From: Pandoraea eparura | GTDB lineage: Bacteria > Pseudomonadota > Gammaproteobacteria > Burkholderiales > Burkholderiaceae | DNA length: 64,000 bases | Direction of reading: 5' to 3' | Assembly (NCBI RefSeq): GCF_902459725.1 | Contig: NZ_CABPSH010000005.1 | Coordinates: forward strand, 186,001-250,000 | Shown: in pieces, positions 16,000-25,724 of the stretch | How the letters are laid out: each line of letters opens with the position of its first letter | How positions within the stretch are numbered: position 1 is the stretch's first letter | Notes under the pieces: generated by a model | Database searches by the model: none | The model's input: only the letters and a program-made list of their open reading frames with translations | What the model was told of the DNA's origin: nothing | Position numbers and translations under genes: made by a program

Positions 16000-16380
16000 T
16001 TAACGGCCGTCCGTCATTCTGCTGCAGTAGTCGGCGAGCGCGTCGAGCACCGTGTCGTCCTCGCCGATGGCGGCGCTCACGCGCAGATCGAGGCCCGGAT
16101 GTGCGGCGCGGCACGCATCGGCAAGCGCGGGCAGATCACGTCTCACGTGACCGCCCTGGCCCAGGAAGACGGGCACCAACGTGATGTCGGACGTCCCCGC
16201 CGACGTCATGGCTGCCACGGCGTCGCCGAGCGACGGCGTCATCAGTTCCAGGAAGGCGAGCCGCACGTCGGCGTCGGGGCGACGGGCGCTGAGCTTGTCG
16301 CGCAGACGCTCGAACGGCTCGGCCCAGCGTGGGTCTCGGGATCCGTGGGCGAACAGGATGATGCCGGGTTGGCTGGGCAT
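16000..16380 (-). CDS. CbiX-like sirohydrochlorin chelatase
   Basis: 126 residues, the size of short CbiX/SirB-like chelatases. IILFAHGSRDPRWAEPF carries the metal-site H12. The segment LVPVFLGQGGHVRRDLP carries the second His. It would insert iron (siroheme) or cobalt. Placement beside cobA favours siroheme. It lies 10 nt after lptG on the same strand, yet separated in function; it may simply ride on the lptFG transcript. Confidence 0.82.
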   Translation of the reverse strand: MPSQPGIILFAHGSRDPRWAEPFERLRDKLSARRPDADVRLAFLELMTPSLGDAVAAMTSAGTSDITLVPVFLGQGGHVRRDLPALADACRAAHPGLDLRVSAAIGEDDTVLDALADYCSRMTDGR

Positions 16381-16390
16381 GATCGGCGGC

Positions 16391-17530
16391 TCAGTGTTTG
16401 TCGACCCAGCGCAGCGCCGCGATGGCGAGCACCAGATAGAGGAGTGACGGTAACGCGGCCGTGAACCATGCCGGCCAGGTGTTGAGCAGGCCCAAGTGCG
16501 AGAACAGGGTGTTGAGCAACTGGAAGCTCATGCCGAGCATGATTCCGCCAAACACCTTCAGGCCGATGGCCCCGGCGCGTGCATGCAGGTAGGCGAACGG
16601 CAGCGCCAGCGCCATCATCACGAAAACGGCAAATGGATACAGCAGCTTCTGCCATAGCGCGAGGTTGTAGCGGTCGGTGTTCTGCTGGTTTTCCTTCAAG
16701 TGGCCGATATAGCTGTACAGGCTGCCGATAGCCATGTTGTCGGGCGAGACCATCAGTACCGAGAGGATTTGCGGCGTCAGTTCCGAGCGCATCTGCACCG
16801 TGTCGATGTGCACCTGCTTGCTCTGCACCAGGGCGCGCAGCGGATCGGTGCTGGCCGTGGCGTCGTCCGTCGCGCTGAAGACGGTCTCGGACACATCCGT
16901 CAACTTCCAGTAGTCCGGTGCGGCAAACTGTCCCAGCTTGGCCAGTCGCACGCTGTCCAGACGCAGCTTGTCGTCGAATTCGTAGATGCGAACGTTGGCG
17001 ATGGTGTTGTCGGGATTGAGCGTGCCGACGTTGATGAAGCGGGTGACGCGCGAGCCGTCCTGATCGACGGTGTCCTTGACCCAGACGCCCGAGCGAAATC
17101 CTGCCGAGACCGAACTGCCCAGCGCTTCGAGACGAATCTTCTGCGCGAGCTGTTCGGCATTCGGCGCGACATACTCGCCGATGAGGAACGTGATCAGCAC
17201 GATCGGGAAGCCGATTTTCAGCAACGAGCGCAGCGCCTGTCCCGTCGAAAGTCCCGAGACCCGGAAGATCGTGAATTCCGAGTTCCCCGCCAGTTGCGCG
17301 CAGACGTAGATGGCGGCAATGAGCGAGGCGACCGGAATGATTTCGTACATGCGCTGGGGGGCGAACAGCAGCACGTAGGCGAGGGCGTGCTGGAAGCGGT
17401 AGCCCCCACGGCCGACGTCGCCCAGTTCGCTCACCAGGTCGAAGAAGACGAACAGGCCGACGAACGCCAGCAGGACGAACAGGAACGCCAGATAGATCTG
17501 GCGCGCAAAGTATTTCTCATAGATGCGCAT
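16391..17530 (-). CDS. lptG: LPS export permease LptG
   Basis: 379 residues. One membrane segment follows MRIYEKYFARQIYLAFLFVL, then more near 60-120, a periplasmic beta-jellyroll (~140-270) and three C-terminal segments: the LptF/LptG topology. It forms the inner-membrane LptB2FG complex that extracts LPS. The start was chosen at MRIYEKYF, which overlaps the lptF stop (ATGA); the 57-residue upstream extension is Arg-rich and is part of the lptF region read in another frame. Confidence 0.92.
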   Translation of the reverse strand: MRIYEKYFARQIYLAFLFVLLAFVGLFVFFDLVSELGDVGRGGYRFQHALAYVLLFAPQRMYEIIPVASLIAAIYVCAQLAGNSEFTIFRVSGLSTGQALRSLLKIGFPIVLITFLIGEYVAPNAEQLAQKIRLEALGSSVSAGFRSGVWVKDTVDQDGSRVTRFINVGTLNPDNTIANVRIYEFDDKLRLDSVRLAKLGQFAAPDYWKLTDVSETVFSATDDATASTDPLRALVQSKQVHIDTVQMRSELTPQILSVLMVSPDNMAIGSLYSYIGHLKENQQNTDRYNLALWQKLLYPFAVFVMMALALPFAYLHARAGAIGLKVFGGIMLGMSFQLLNTLFSHLGLLNTWPAWFTAALPSLLYLVLAIAALRWVDKH

Positions 17531-18657
17531 CAGCGAGCCCCTCCCGATGCGGGCGTTGCGCCGGCGCCGCCCTGACGGCGTCGGCCAATCAGCCCCCGGA
17601 AGCGCACGCGGCGAACGTAAAGCAGCACGATGATGACCATGGCGAGCGCGTGCAACAGCCACACGCCGATGGCAAGCGGCATGCGCTCTTGCGCCACCCA
17701 CGCCTGCGACAGGCTCAACAGGTTGGTGTAGGCGAGATAGATGAGCACGGCCATGACCAGGTTGACGGTGCGGCCGTGGCGCGGGTTCTGATAGGCCAGC
17801 GGCACGGCGAGCAACACCAGCGCGAGCGCGAGCAGCGGCAGGCCGATACGCCAGACAATCTCGCCGCGGAAGATCGGATTCTGGATCTCACGGAACAGGC
17901 GCGCGGTCGGCACGCCCTTGGTCGGGGTGTTGTCGGTTGGCGCGACGGCCGGGTTGTCGATCTTCACGCCATAGCGCTCGAACTCCATCACGCGGTAATC
18001 GGGCTGGCCAGGCACGCCGTCGTAGCGGCGGCCCTTTTCGAGCACGATGTAGCGATTGCCGTCCTTGGCCGTTTCGATGTGGCCCTCTTTCGAGACCACC
18101 ACGCTGACCTTGCCGTTCTCGGTTCCGGAGACGAAAACGTTGTGCACCTTGGTCGCGTCCGGCGAGACCGTCTCGACGAAGAACACCCGGTGGCTGGCGG
18201 CGCTTTCGCGGAACTGGCCCGGGGCGATCATCGAGACATCGTCGCGTTGGGCGAAGCGGGCTTCGAGCGCGGCAATCTGCTGGTTCGCCCACGGCCACGC
18301 CACGAGTGCGCAGAACGTGATCACGGCCAGATAGGGCGCGGCAAAGCGCAGCACCGGCTTGATGAAGTGGGCGATCGACAGGCCCGAGGCGAACCACACG
18401 ACCATTTCAGAGTCGCGGTACCAACGGGTGAGCACGAACAGGATCGAGACGAACAGCGTCACGATCAGAATGACAGCCAGGTAGCCGATCACGGCCAGGC
18501 CGATGAGCACGAGCACGTCGCGCGGGTCGGCTTTCCCGGACGCGGCGAAGCCCAGGATGCGGATCATCATCGTGGTGAGCATGACGGTGATCAGCACCAT
18601 GAAGACGGCCCCGGCGGTGTAGTTCAGCTCGCGCTGCAGGGAACGCTGAAAAATCAT
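17530..18657 (-). CDS. lptF: LPS export permease LptF
   Basis: 375 residues beginning MIFQRSLQRELNYTAGAVF, a strong LptF signature, with TM segments at ~12-35, 50-75 and 95-115, a periplasmic domain, and three more at the C-terminus. It is the partner of LptG in LptB2FG and is translationally coupled to it. The frame upstream of this start lies in the pepA promoter region and is not family-like. It is divergent from pepA, the arrangement also seen in enterobacteria. Confidence 0.93.
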   Translation of the reverse strand: MIFQRSLQRELNYTAGAVFMVLITVMLTTMMIRILGFAASGKADPRDVLVLIGLAVIGYLAVILIVTLFVSILFVLTRWYRDSEMVVWFASGLSIAHFIKPVLRFAAPYLAVITFCALVAWPWANQQIAALEARFAQRDDVSMIAPGQFRESAASHRVFFVETVSPDATKVHNVFVSGTENGKVSVVVSKEGHIETAKDGNRYIVLEKGRRYDGVPGQPDYRVMEFERYGVKIDNPAVAPTDNTPTKGVPTARLFREIQNPIFRGEIVWRIGLPLLALALVLLAVPLAYQNPRHGRTVNLVMAVLIYLAYTNLLSLSQAWVAQERMPLAIGVWLLHALAMVIIVLLYVRRVRFRGLIGRRRQGGAGATPASGGAR

Positions 18658-18748
18658 GTGATGGCGATTGGGGTGCTCTCGCGGTTGGGCGAGCGGGGAA
18701 AAAAGCGGATAATTGCGGATCGTACGAATTTTACCCGAGGAAAGCGCG

Positions 18749-20260
18749 ATGGACTTTAGCATAAAAGCCTTCGATTCGACCAAGGCCGGCCAGGCTGGGC
18801 TTGCTCACGCAAAGACCGAGTGTCTGGTGGTCGGCGTGTTCGAGCAACAGCCGCTCGCCGGGCTCGCCAAGGCGCTGGACGTCGCGAGCAAGGGCCTGCT
18901 CGCACGCATGGCCAAGCGCGGCGAACTCGATGGCAAGCTCGGTAGCACACTGATGCTGCACGAAGTTGCCGGATGGAGTCAGGCGCGTGTGCTGTTCGTC
19001 GGTCTGGGCCGTGAAGATCAGTTCTCGCCCAAGGGCTTCAACGAAGCCTCGCGCGCCGCGGCGCGCGCCGTGTTGGCGTCGCGCGCGACCGATGCCCTCT
19101 GGACGTTGCCGCAAGCCGCGGTGCCCAAGCGCGATACCGCCTGGGCCGTGAGTGCCTCGGTCCTCGCATTGCGCGACGCGACCTACCGTTTCACGCAGAT
19201 GAAGAGCAAGGCCGAGCCGGCCAACACGGCGCTGCGCAAGGTGCTCTTCGCGGTGGCCCCCGACGATCTGAAGGCCGCCAAGGTCGCGGCCAGGCACGGC
19301 GAGGCGATTGCCAACGGCATGGCGCTCACCAAGGACCTGGGCAACCTGCCGGGCAACGTGTGCACGCCGACGTACCTGGCCGATACGGCCCGCAAGCTCG
19401 CGCGCGAGTTCAAGCTCAAGGCCGACATCCTCGGGCCGAAGCAGATCGAAGCGCTCAAGATGGGCTCGTTCCTGTCGGTCGCCCGGGGGTCGGTGCAGCC
19501 GCCGCAGTTCATTGTGCTCAAGTATGAAGGCGGCGCCGCCAAGCAGGCCCCGATCGTGCTGGTCGGCAAGGGCGTGACGTTCGACTCGGGCGGCATCTCG
19601 ATCAAGCCCGGCGAGGGTATGGACGAGATGAAGTACGACATGTGCGGCGCGGCCTCGGTGCTCGGCACGATGCGCGCGGTCGCCGAGATGGGCCTCAAGC
19701 TCAACGTCATTGCCATCGTGCCGGCCACGGAGAACATGCCGGGCGGGCGGGCAACGAAGCCGGGCGATGTGGTGACCAGCATGTCCGGCCAGACCATCGA
19801 AGTGCTCAACACCGACGCCGAAGGCCGTCTGATTCTGTGCGACGCGCTCACCTACGCCGAACGTTTCAAGCCGGCCGCCGTGATCGATGTCGCTACGCTC
19901 ACGGGCGCCTGCATCATCGCGCTCGGCCACGTGAACACGGGCCTCTTCTCGAAGAGCGATGCGCTCGCCGACGAACTGCTGGCGGCCGGTCGCACGACGG
20001 GCGATACGGCGTGGCGTCTGCCGGTCGAGGAGGAGTATCAGGAGCAGCTCAAGTCGAACTTCGCCGACATGGCGAACATCGGCGGGCGCCCGGCCGGTAG
20101 CGTGACCGCGGCCTGCTTCCTGTCGCGGTTCACCGAAAAATATGAGTGGGCTCACCTCGACATCGCCGGGACGGCATGGAAGAGTGGGGCGGCCAAGGGG
20201 GCGACGGGCCGTCCGGTGCCGTTGCTCACGCAGTTCCTGATCGATCGCGAAGCCCGGTGA
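18749..20260 (+). CDS. pepA: Leucyl aminopeptidase (M17)
   Basis: 503 residues. Metal and catalytic motifs are present: [20 protein letters not shown] in mid-protein, [13 protein letters not shown], and the family signature [14 protein letters not shown]. It is a cytoplasmic dinuclear-metal peptidase and, in E. coli, also a DNA-binding protein. The start MDFSIKAF was chosen because the fold begins there and GAGGAAAGCG precedes it. It is divergent from lptF across 91 bp and overlaps holC by four bases. Confidence 0.95.
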   Translation: MDFSIKAFDSTKAGQAGLAHAKTECLVVGVFEQQPLAGLAKALDVASKGLLARMAKRGELDGKLGSTLMLHEVAGWSQARVLFVGLGREDQFSPKGFNEASRAAARAVLASRATDALWTLPQAAVPKRDTAWAVSASVLALRDATYRFTQMKSKAEPANTALRKVLFAVAPDDLKAAKVAARHGEAIANGMALTKDLGNLPGNVCTPTYLADTARKLAREFKLKADILGPKQIEALKMGSFLSVARGSVQPPQFIVLKYEGGAAKQAPIVLVGKGVTFDSGGISIKPGEGMDEMKYDMCGAASVLGTMRAVAEMGLKLNVIAIVPATENMPGGRATKPGDVVTSMSGQTIEVLNTDAEGRLILCDALTYAERFKPAAVIDVATLTGACIIALGHVNTGLFSKSDALADELLAAGRTTGDTAWRLPVEEEYQEQLKSNFADMANIGGRPAGSVTAACFLSRFTEKYEWAHLDIAGTAWKSGAAKGATGRPVPLLTQFLIDREAR

Positions 20261-20673
20261 CACGCGTCGATTTCCACACGCACGTGGCGAACCGGCTCGA
20301 CTACGCGTGCCGGTTCGCGCGCAAGGTCTACGGCGCCGGGCAAACGCTCGTGGTCGTCGGTGAGCCCGACGTGCTGCGCGCGTTCGACCAGACGCTCTGG
20401 ACGTTCTCGCCGCTGGAGTTCGTGCCGCACTGCTTCACCCAGGACCCGCTGGCTCCGCAGACACCGGTCGTGCTGGCCGCGCCTGACGAACAGGCGCTGC
20501 ATCACCAGGTGCTGCTGAATCTGGCGGGCAGCGTGCCGACGCACTTCGCGCGCTTCGAACGGGTGGTCGAGATCGTGGGCGACACGCCGGACGAATTGTC
20601 CGGTGCGCGCGAACGCTATCGGTTCTACCGAGATCGGGGCTATACCCTGAACAATTACGACCAGAGAGGCTGA
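20257..20673 (+). CDS. holC: DNA polymerase III chi subunit
   Basis: 138 residues from a GTG that overlaps the pepA stop (GTGA): [20 protein letters not shown], then [18 protein letters not shown] and [10 protein letters not shown]-like end ([19 protein letters not shown]). Chi links the clamp loader to SSB during replication. Starts further upstream would lie inside pepA and lack similarity. The pepA-holC order is common in proteobacteria. Confidence 0.9.
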   Translation: MTRVDFHTHVANRLDYACRFARKVYGAGQTLVVVGEPDVLRAFDQTLWTFSPLEFVPHCFTQDPLAPQTPVVLAAPDEQALHHQVLLNLAGSVPTHFARFERVVEIVGDTPDELSGARERYRFYRDRGYTLNNYDQRG

Positions 20674-21029
20674 TGGTGACGAATGAGCCCGAGCGCACCG
20701 ATCCCGGCATTCCCACGCTGACCGAAGTGCTCGCGCCCGGCGACGCAACGCCGTTACCGGATGCCGAACGGGTCGTACCGCCAGCCGAGCAGGGCGTGCC
20801 GGCCGATGTCGCGGTGTTTGCCGAGCGCGTGAGCGCGCGCCTTACGCTGCAACTGGCCGATGAAATCACGACGATGGTGGAGCGTCGCTGTCACGACGCG
20901 CTGATCGATCAGACGTCGTGGTTGGTGCAACTGATCGGCAAGCAGGTCGCCGATGCCTTGCAGGCGCAATTGCCGGACCGAATCCGGCAGGCGGTGATCG
21001 AAGAGGTCGCGAAGCAGGTTCGCTCGTAG
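20673..21029 (+). CDS. DUF2486-like hypothetical protein
   Basis: 118 residues; its ATG overlaps the holC stop (TGATG), so it is coupled to holC. The N-terminal third is Pro/acid-rich (GIPTLTEVLAPGDA). The C-terminal half is amphipathic helix (LTLQLADEITTMVERRCHDA, QLIGKQVADALQAQLPDRIR). I recall this as DUF2486, confined to Burkholderiales and found after holC. Function is unknown; a coiled-coil partner role is possible but untested. Confidence 0.7.
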   Translation: MVTNEPERTDPGIPTLTEVLAPGDATPLPDAERVVPPAEQGVPADVAVFAERVSARLTLQLADEITTMVERRCHDALIDQTSWLVQLIGKQVADALQAQLPDRIRQAVIEEVAKQVRS

Positions 21030-21117
21030 CGCTTGAGGGGGCGGTGGTTGCCCGGGCCTTGCCGTAACGCTCAGCAACGCTCACGGCCGTGCGTCCGAGG
21101 CCTCGGTGTCCGACGGC

Positions 21118-21498
21118 TCAGTGTCCGAGGCCAAGAATCCAGCGTGCCAGACGACCCGCCTCGCCCGGGGCGAGCTGAGGGCTGGCGGGCATCGGAATAC
21201 TCCCCCATTTACCGCGACTACCGTCCGCAATGGTCCGCGCAAGATTGTCGGCGGCGCCAGGCTGTCCGGCGTAGCGTTTGGCGATATCCCGGTACGACGG
21301 CGCGAGCAACGTTCGGTCAACGGCATGACAAGTCATGCAATTGCGCTGGCGGGCAAGCTTGTCCATTGCTTGGGTGTCTGGCGGGTCTTGTTCGGCGGTG
21401 GTCGACCGGAGGCTTGTCTGTGCTACTGCGGCGCTCACCGCGATCAGCATCCACACCCCGATCATCGTCCCGGCCCACTTGCCGTTCATTGCCTTCAT
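21118..21498 (-). CDS. Class I cytochrome c (c551/C8-like)
   Basis: 126 residues. A Sec signal (GTMIGVWMLIAVSAAVAQ) is followed by one heme site C54-M-T-C57-H58 and a later Met in WGSIPMPASPQL as sixth ligand. It is a periplasmic electron carrier. The start MKAMNGKW was chosen because it gives a proper signal peptide; the longer frame adds 50 non-signal residues. It stands alone between the holC unit and ilvD, so its redox partner is not indicated. Confidence 0.85.
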   Translation of the reverse strand: MKAMNGKWAGTMIGVWMLIAVSAAVAQTSLRSTTAEQDPPDTQAMDKLARQRNCMTCHAVDRTLLAPSYRDIAKRYAGQPGAADNLARTIADGSRGKWGSIPMPASPQLAPGEAGRLARWILGLGH

Positions 21499-21637
21499 TC
21501 GAAATTCCCCGATCGTTGAGAGGTCCCGATGCGAGGCTGCGTGAGGTGGACGTCCGCGGGTGACGACGTTGGGCAGGTGCATCGACGCGCCATTATAAGG
21601 TGGCGCGCCCGGCGCCCGACGCGTCGAGGCAATGCAT

Positions 21638-21674
21638 AAAAACGGCACCGCTGCCAGGGAGGCTAGCGGTGCCG
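21638..21674 (-). terminator. Intrinsic terminator after the shorter ilvD
   Basis: On the minus strand a 10-bp stem (arm CGGCACCGCT, 12-nt loop) is followed by TTTTT, 23 nt past the ilvD stop. Confidence 0.85.
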
Positions 21675-21696
21675 TGAGGGTTTCCCGGCGTCGAGA

Positions 21697-23370
21697 TCAG
21701 CCCGTCACCGCCCCCTTGTTGGCCGGTTGCGCCAGCGCCGCATACTTGGCCATGACGCCCCGCGTATACCGCGGGGCCGGTGCCTTCCACGCGGCGCGAC
21801 GCCTGGCGAGTTCCTCGTCCGGCACATTCAGTTGCAGCAGGAGCTTGTGCGCGTCGATGGTGATCGAGTCGCCTTCGTGCACGAGTGCAATCGTGCCGCC
21901 CACGAACGCTTCCGGTGCCACGTGCCCGACGACCATGCCCCACGTGCCGCCGGAGAACCGACCGTCGGTAATGAAGCCGACCGTCTCGCCGAGTCCCTTG
22001 CCGATGATCGCCGACGTCGGCGCGAGCATCTCAGGCATGCCCGGCCCACCCTTCGGACCGAGGTAGCGCAGCACGAGCACGTCGCCGGCCTGGATCTTGT
22101 CGGCGAGGATCGCGTCCATCGCACTTTGCTCGTCGTCGAACACGCGCGCCGGGCCGGTGATGACAGGATTCTTCAGGCCCGTGATCTTCGCGACGGCGCC
22201 ATCTTCCGCCAGATTGCCCTTGAGTATCGCAAGATGCCCTTCCTTGTAGAGCGCCTTGTCGATCGGGAAGATCACGTGCTGGTCGGCGCGCGGCACCGAT
22301 GGCACGTCCTTCAGTTCTTCGGCGATCGTCCTGCCCGTGATCGTCATGCAATCGCCGTGCAGCAGGCCGGCGTCGAGCAGGATCTTGAGCACTTGCGGAA
22401 TGCCACCCGCCTTGTGCAGGTCGGTCGCCACGTACTTGCCCGACGGCTTCAGGTCGCACAGCACCGGCACGCGCTCGCGAATGCGCTCGAAATCGTCGAT
22501 GCTCCAGTCGATGTCGGCGGCGTGCGCGATGGCAAGATAATGCAGCACCGCATTGGTGGAGCCGCCCGTGGCCATGATGAGCGCCACCGCGTTCTCGATG
22601 GACTTGCGCGTGATGATGTCGCGCGGCTTGAGATCCTGCTTGACCGCTTCGATCAGCACCCGCGCCGATTCGGCGGCCGAGTCGACCTTTTCCTGATCGG
22701 GGTTGGCCATCGTCGACGAATACAGCAACGACATGCCCAACGCCTCGAACGACGAACTCATCGTGTTGGCCGTGTACATGCCGCCGCAGGAGCCGGTCGA
22801 CGGACAGGCGTTCTGCTCGATGCCCTTGAAATCGGCCTCGGTCATGCGCCCGGCGGTGAACTCGCCCACGGCCTCGAACGACGAGACGATGGTGAGATCC
22901 TTGCCTTTCCAGTGCCCCGGCTTGATCGTGCCGCCATAGACGTAAATGCCCGGCACGTTGATGCGCGCCAGCGCGATCATGCCACCCGGCATGTTCTTGT
23001 CGCAGCCGCCGATGACGACCACGCCGTCCATCCACTGCCCCTGCACGGCGGTCTCGATGCAGTCGGCAATGACTTCGCGCGAGACGAGCGAATACTTCAT
23101 GCCCTCCGTGCCCATCGACATCCCGTCGGAAATGGTGGGGGTGCCGAACGTCTGCGGATTGGCCTGATGGGTCTTGATGGCGTCGACGGCGGCGTCTGCC
23201 AGCCGCTGCAACCCCGCGTTGCACGGGGTGATCGTCGAATGGCCGTTGGCCACGCCGATCATCGGATTGTCGAAGTCTGCTTCCTTGTAGCCCAGCGCGT
23301 AGTACATCGAGCGGTTGGGCGAGCGGGCCACGCCTTGCGTGACATTGCGCGAACGACGGTTGAATGCCAT
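21697..23370 (-). CDS. ilvD: Dihydroxy-acid dehydratase, three-Cys (plant/Mtb-like) type
   Basis: 557 residues. It converts 2,3-dihydroxy-isovalerate (or -methylvalerate) to the 2-keto acid in Val/Ile synthesis. C50 (TITPCNAG), C123 (GGCDKNMPG) and C195 ([14 protein letters not shown]) supply three Fe-S ligands, the pattern of enzymes known to carry an oxygen-tolerant [2Fe-2S] cluster. The start [10 protein letters not shown] gives the common 557-residue form and has AGGAGA upstream. A second dehydratase gene lies 257 bp upstream on the same strand. Confidence 0.93.
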   Translation of the reverse strand: MAFNRRSRNVTQGVARSPNRSMYYALGYKEADFDNPMIGVANGHSTITPCNAGLQRLADAAVDAIKTHQANPQTFGTPTISDGMSMGTEGMKYSLVSREVIADCIETAVQGQWMDGVVVIGGCDKNMPGGMIALARINVPGIYVYGGTIKPGHWKGKDLTIVSSFEAVGEFTAGRMTEADFKGIEQNACPSTGSCGGMYTANTMSSSFEALGMSLLYSSTMANPDQEKVDSAAESARVLIEAVKQDLKPRDIITRKSIENAVALIMATGGSTNAVLHYLAIAHAADIDWSIDDFERIRERVPVLCDLKPSGKYVATDLHKAGGIPQVLKILLDAGLLHGDCMTITGRTIAEELKDVPSVPRADQHVIFPIDKALYKEGHLAILKGNLAEDGAVAKITGLKNPVITGPARVFDDEQSAMDAILADKIQAGDVLVLRYLGPKGGPGMPEMLAPTSAIIGKGLGETVGFITDGRFSGGTWGMVVGHVAPEAFVGGTIALVHEGDSITIDAHKLLLQLNVPDEELARRRAAWKAPAPRYTRGVMAKYAALAQPANKGAVTG

Positions 23371-23531
23371 GACGGTCTCCTGTGGGGATGCGCCACGCCA
23401 CAGCCTATCGCAGCGTCGCGCACAAGCGTTGTTGTATCACGCTGTCATGCCGGCGGCACACGCGTCATCCGGGCGCACCGCGCAAGGTCATTGCTGCTTC
23501 ACTACTGCGTTTCTGTACGTCAACGTCTGCG

Positions 23532-23561
23532 CGGGAGCTGCCGCGCGCGCGGCCGCTCCCG
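23532..23561 (-). terminator. GC-rich hairpin downstream of the longer ilvD
   Basis: A near-perfect 30-nt dyad (outer arms CGGGAGC/GCTCCCG, inner GCCGCGC/GCGCGGC, one mismatched pair). There is no clear T run, so termination is uncertain. Otherwise the 257-bp gap between the two ilvD genes shows nothing. Confidence 0.4.
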
Positions 23562-23627
23562 TGATGCACGCCGATCGCACCGATGGCTTTGGTCCGTTCA
23601 ATCAGTTCAATCGGCGCTTTCGTCGCA

Positions 23628-25496
23628 TTATCCGCGCTTGCCCAGCTTCAGTTGCGACAGGTCGCGCACCGCGCCACGGTCGGCCGAGGTGGCCAGCGCC
23701 GCGTACGCTTGCAGTGCTTGCGACACCACACGCTCGCGATTCGCCGGCTGCCATGCCTGGTCGCCACGGGCTTCCATGGCGGCACGGCGGCGCGCCAGTT
23801 CGTCGTCGGACACGGCCAGATGCATCTTGCGCTGGGTGATGTCGATCTCGATCACGTCGCCATCTTCCACCAGACCGATGATGCCGCCTTCGGCGGCTTC
23901 CGGCGACGCGTGGCCGATCACCAGACCCGACGAACCGCCCGAGAAGCGACCGTCCGTGAACAGGGCGCAGGTCTTGCCCAGCCCCTTCGACTTCAGGTAC
24001 GACGTCGGGTACAGCATTTCCTGCATGCCCGGGCCGCCCTTGGGGCCTTCGTAGCGGATCACGACGACGTCTCCCGGCTGGACCTGATCGCCCAGGATGC
24101 CGTCGACGGCATCGTCCTGGCTTTCGTACACGCGCGCACGGCCCGTGAAGACCCACTGCGATTCGTCAACGCCGGCCGTCTTCACGATACAGCCTTTCTC
24201 GGCGAGGTTGCCGTACAGCACGGCCAAGCCACCATCCTTCGTATAGGCGTGTTCCTTGTCGCGAATGCACCCGGTCTCGCGGTTCAGGTCGAGCGACGGG
24301 TAGACCGATGACTGGCTGAAGGCGATGGTCGTGGGCACACCGCCGGGGGCAGCGCTGTAGAACGTTTGCGCCTTGTCGCCCGCGTCGCCGGCCACATCCC
24401 ACTGGGCGATGGCGTTGCCGAGCGTGCCGCTGTGCACGTTGCCGCACGACGTATCGAGCAGCCCGCCGCGTGCGAGTTCACCCAGAATGCCGATGATGCC
24501 GCCAGCACGGTGCACGTCTTCGATGTGGTACTTGTCGGTCGCCGGGGCGGCCTTGCACAGGCACGGCACCTTGCGCGAGATGCGGTCGATGTCGGACATC
24601 TTGAAGTCGACACCGGCTTCCTGCGCGGCGGCGAGCAAGTGCAGTACGGTGTTGGTCGAGCCGCCCATGGCGACGTCGAGCGCCATGGCGTTTTCGAAGG
24701 CGGCCTTGGTCGCGATGTTGCGCGGCAGCACCGAGGCGTCGTCTTCCTGGTAATAGCGACGGCACAGCTCGACCACGAGGCGGCCGGCCTGCTCGAACAG
24801 CCCGCGACGCCAGGCGTGCGTGGCGACAATGGTGCCGTTGCCCGGCAGCGCGAGACCGATGGCTTCGGTCAGGCAGTTCATCGAGTTGGCGGTAAACATG
24901 CCAGAGCACGAGCCGCACGTCGGGCAGGCGCTGCGCTCGATCTCCGCGACTTCGGCGTCGCTGACCTTCGGGTCGGCCGCCTTGATCATGGCGTCGATCA
25001 GGTCGATCTTGGCGATGACCTGGCCGTCGCCATTCTTGACCTTGCCGGCTTCCATCGGGCCGCCGGAGACGAACACGACGGGAATGTTCAGGCGCATGGC
25101 GGCCATGAGCATGCCCGGCGTGATCTTGTCGCAATTCGAGATGCAGACCATGGCATCGGCACAGTGCGCGTTGACCATGTATTCCACCGAGTCGGCAATC
25201 AGCTCGCGCGACGGCAGCGAATAGAGCATGCCGCCGTGGCCCATGGCGATGCCGTCGTCCACGGCGATGGTGTTGAATTCCTTGGCCACACCGCCGGCCG
25301 CTTCGATCTCTTTGGCCACCACGGCGCCCAGATCGCGCAGGTGCACGTGACCCGGCACGAACTGCGTGAAGGAGTTCACCACGGCGATGATCGGCTTGCC
25401 GAAGTCGTCGTCTTTCATGCCGGTGGCGCGCCACAGGGCGCGGGCGCCGGCCATGTTGCGGCCGTGGGTCGAGGTGCGGGAACGGTATTGAGGCAT
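23628..25496 (-). CDS. ilvD: Dihydroxy-acid dehydratase, E. coli-like type
   Basis: 622 residues, the long form. [20 protein letters not shown] is the usual start of E. coli-type IlvD. C122 ([11 protein letters not shown]) and C191/C194/C197 ([11 protein letters not shown]) are present. The position matching C50 of the other paralogue is FVPGH, without Cys. From family knowledge this type carries an oxygen-labile [4Fe-4S] cluster. It could be the main biosynthetic enzyme or serve a sugar-acid/other diol-acid route. It is divergent from a LysR gene that may control it. Confidence 0.92.
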   Translation of the reverse strand: MPQYRSRTSTHGRNMAGARALWRATGMKDDDFGKPIIAVVNSFTQFVPGHVHLRDLGAVVAKEIEAAGGVAKEFNTIAVDDGIAMGHGGMLYSLPSRELIADSVEYMVNAHCADAMVCISNCDKITPGMLMAAMRLNIPVVFVSGGPMEAGKVKNGDGQVIAKIDLIDAMIKAADPKVSDAEVAEIERSACPTCGSCSGMFTANSMNCLTEAIGLALPGNGTIVATHAWRRGLFEQAGRLVVELCRRYYQEDDASVLPRNIATKAAFENAMALDVAMGGSTNTVLHLLAAAQEAGVDFKMSDIDRISRKVPCLCKAAPATDKYHIEDVHRAGGIIGILGELARGGLLDTSCGNVHSGTLGNAIAQWDVAGDAGDKAQTFYSAAPGGVPTTIAFSQSSVYPSLDLNRETGCIRDKEHAYTKDGGLAVLYGNLAEKGCIVKTAGVDESQWVFTGRARVYESQDDAVDGILGDQVQPGDVVVIRYEGPKGGPGMQEMLYPTSYLKSKGLGKTCALFTDGRFSGGSSGLVIGHASPEAAEGGIIGLVEDGDVIEIDITQRKMHLAVSDDELARRRAAMEARGDQAWQPANRERVVSQALQAYAALATSADRGAVRDLSQLKLGKRG

Positions 25497-25681
25497 GGTC
25501 GTCTCTGGAACGCTGGGCTTGTGGGATGAACGAAATACGGGGCCGCCAGGCGTCATATGGTCTGAATACGTGGATACGCTCTGGAATCGGTCCGGACGCG
25601 CGAGTGGGGGGCGATGCCGCCAACGCCACTCGGCACGCCAGTGTCGGCCGGACGTCAAGATTCGTCTTTCCTTGCATGCTT

Positions 25682-25712
25682 GTCAAATATATTATTTGAC
25701 TCGGATTGAGTC
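25682..25712. promoter_or_regulatory. Overlapping palindromes between the long ilvD and its LysR gene
   Basis: GTCAAATATATTATTTGAC (25682-25700) has perfect 8-bp arms with a 3-nt centre. GACTCGGATTGAGTC (25698-25712) has 5-bp arms and shares its first three bases with the first dyad. Both sit in an AT-rich island 12-43 nt before the LysR start, the usual place of a LysR autoregulatory site. Confidence 0.65.
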
Positions 25713-25724
25713 GAAAAACATATC

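Noticed and set aside
21727-24054. Very long open frame (775 codons) on the plus strand
   Set aside because: It lies antisense to both ilvD genes, has Arg/His-rich composition typical of GC-rich shadow frames, and resembles no family.
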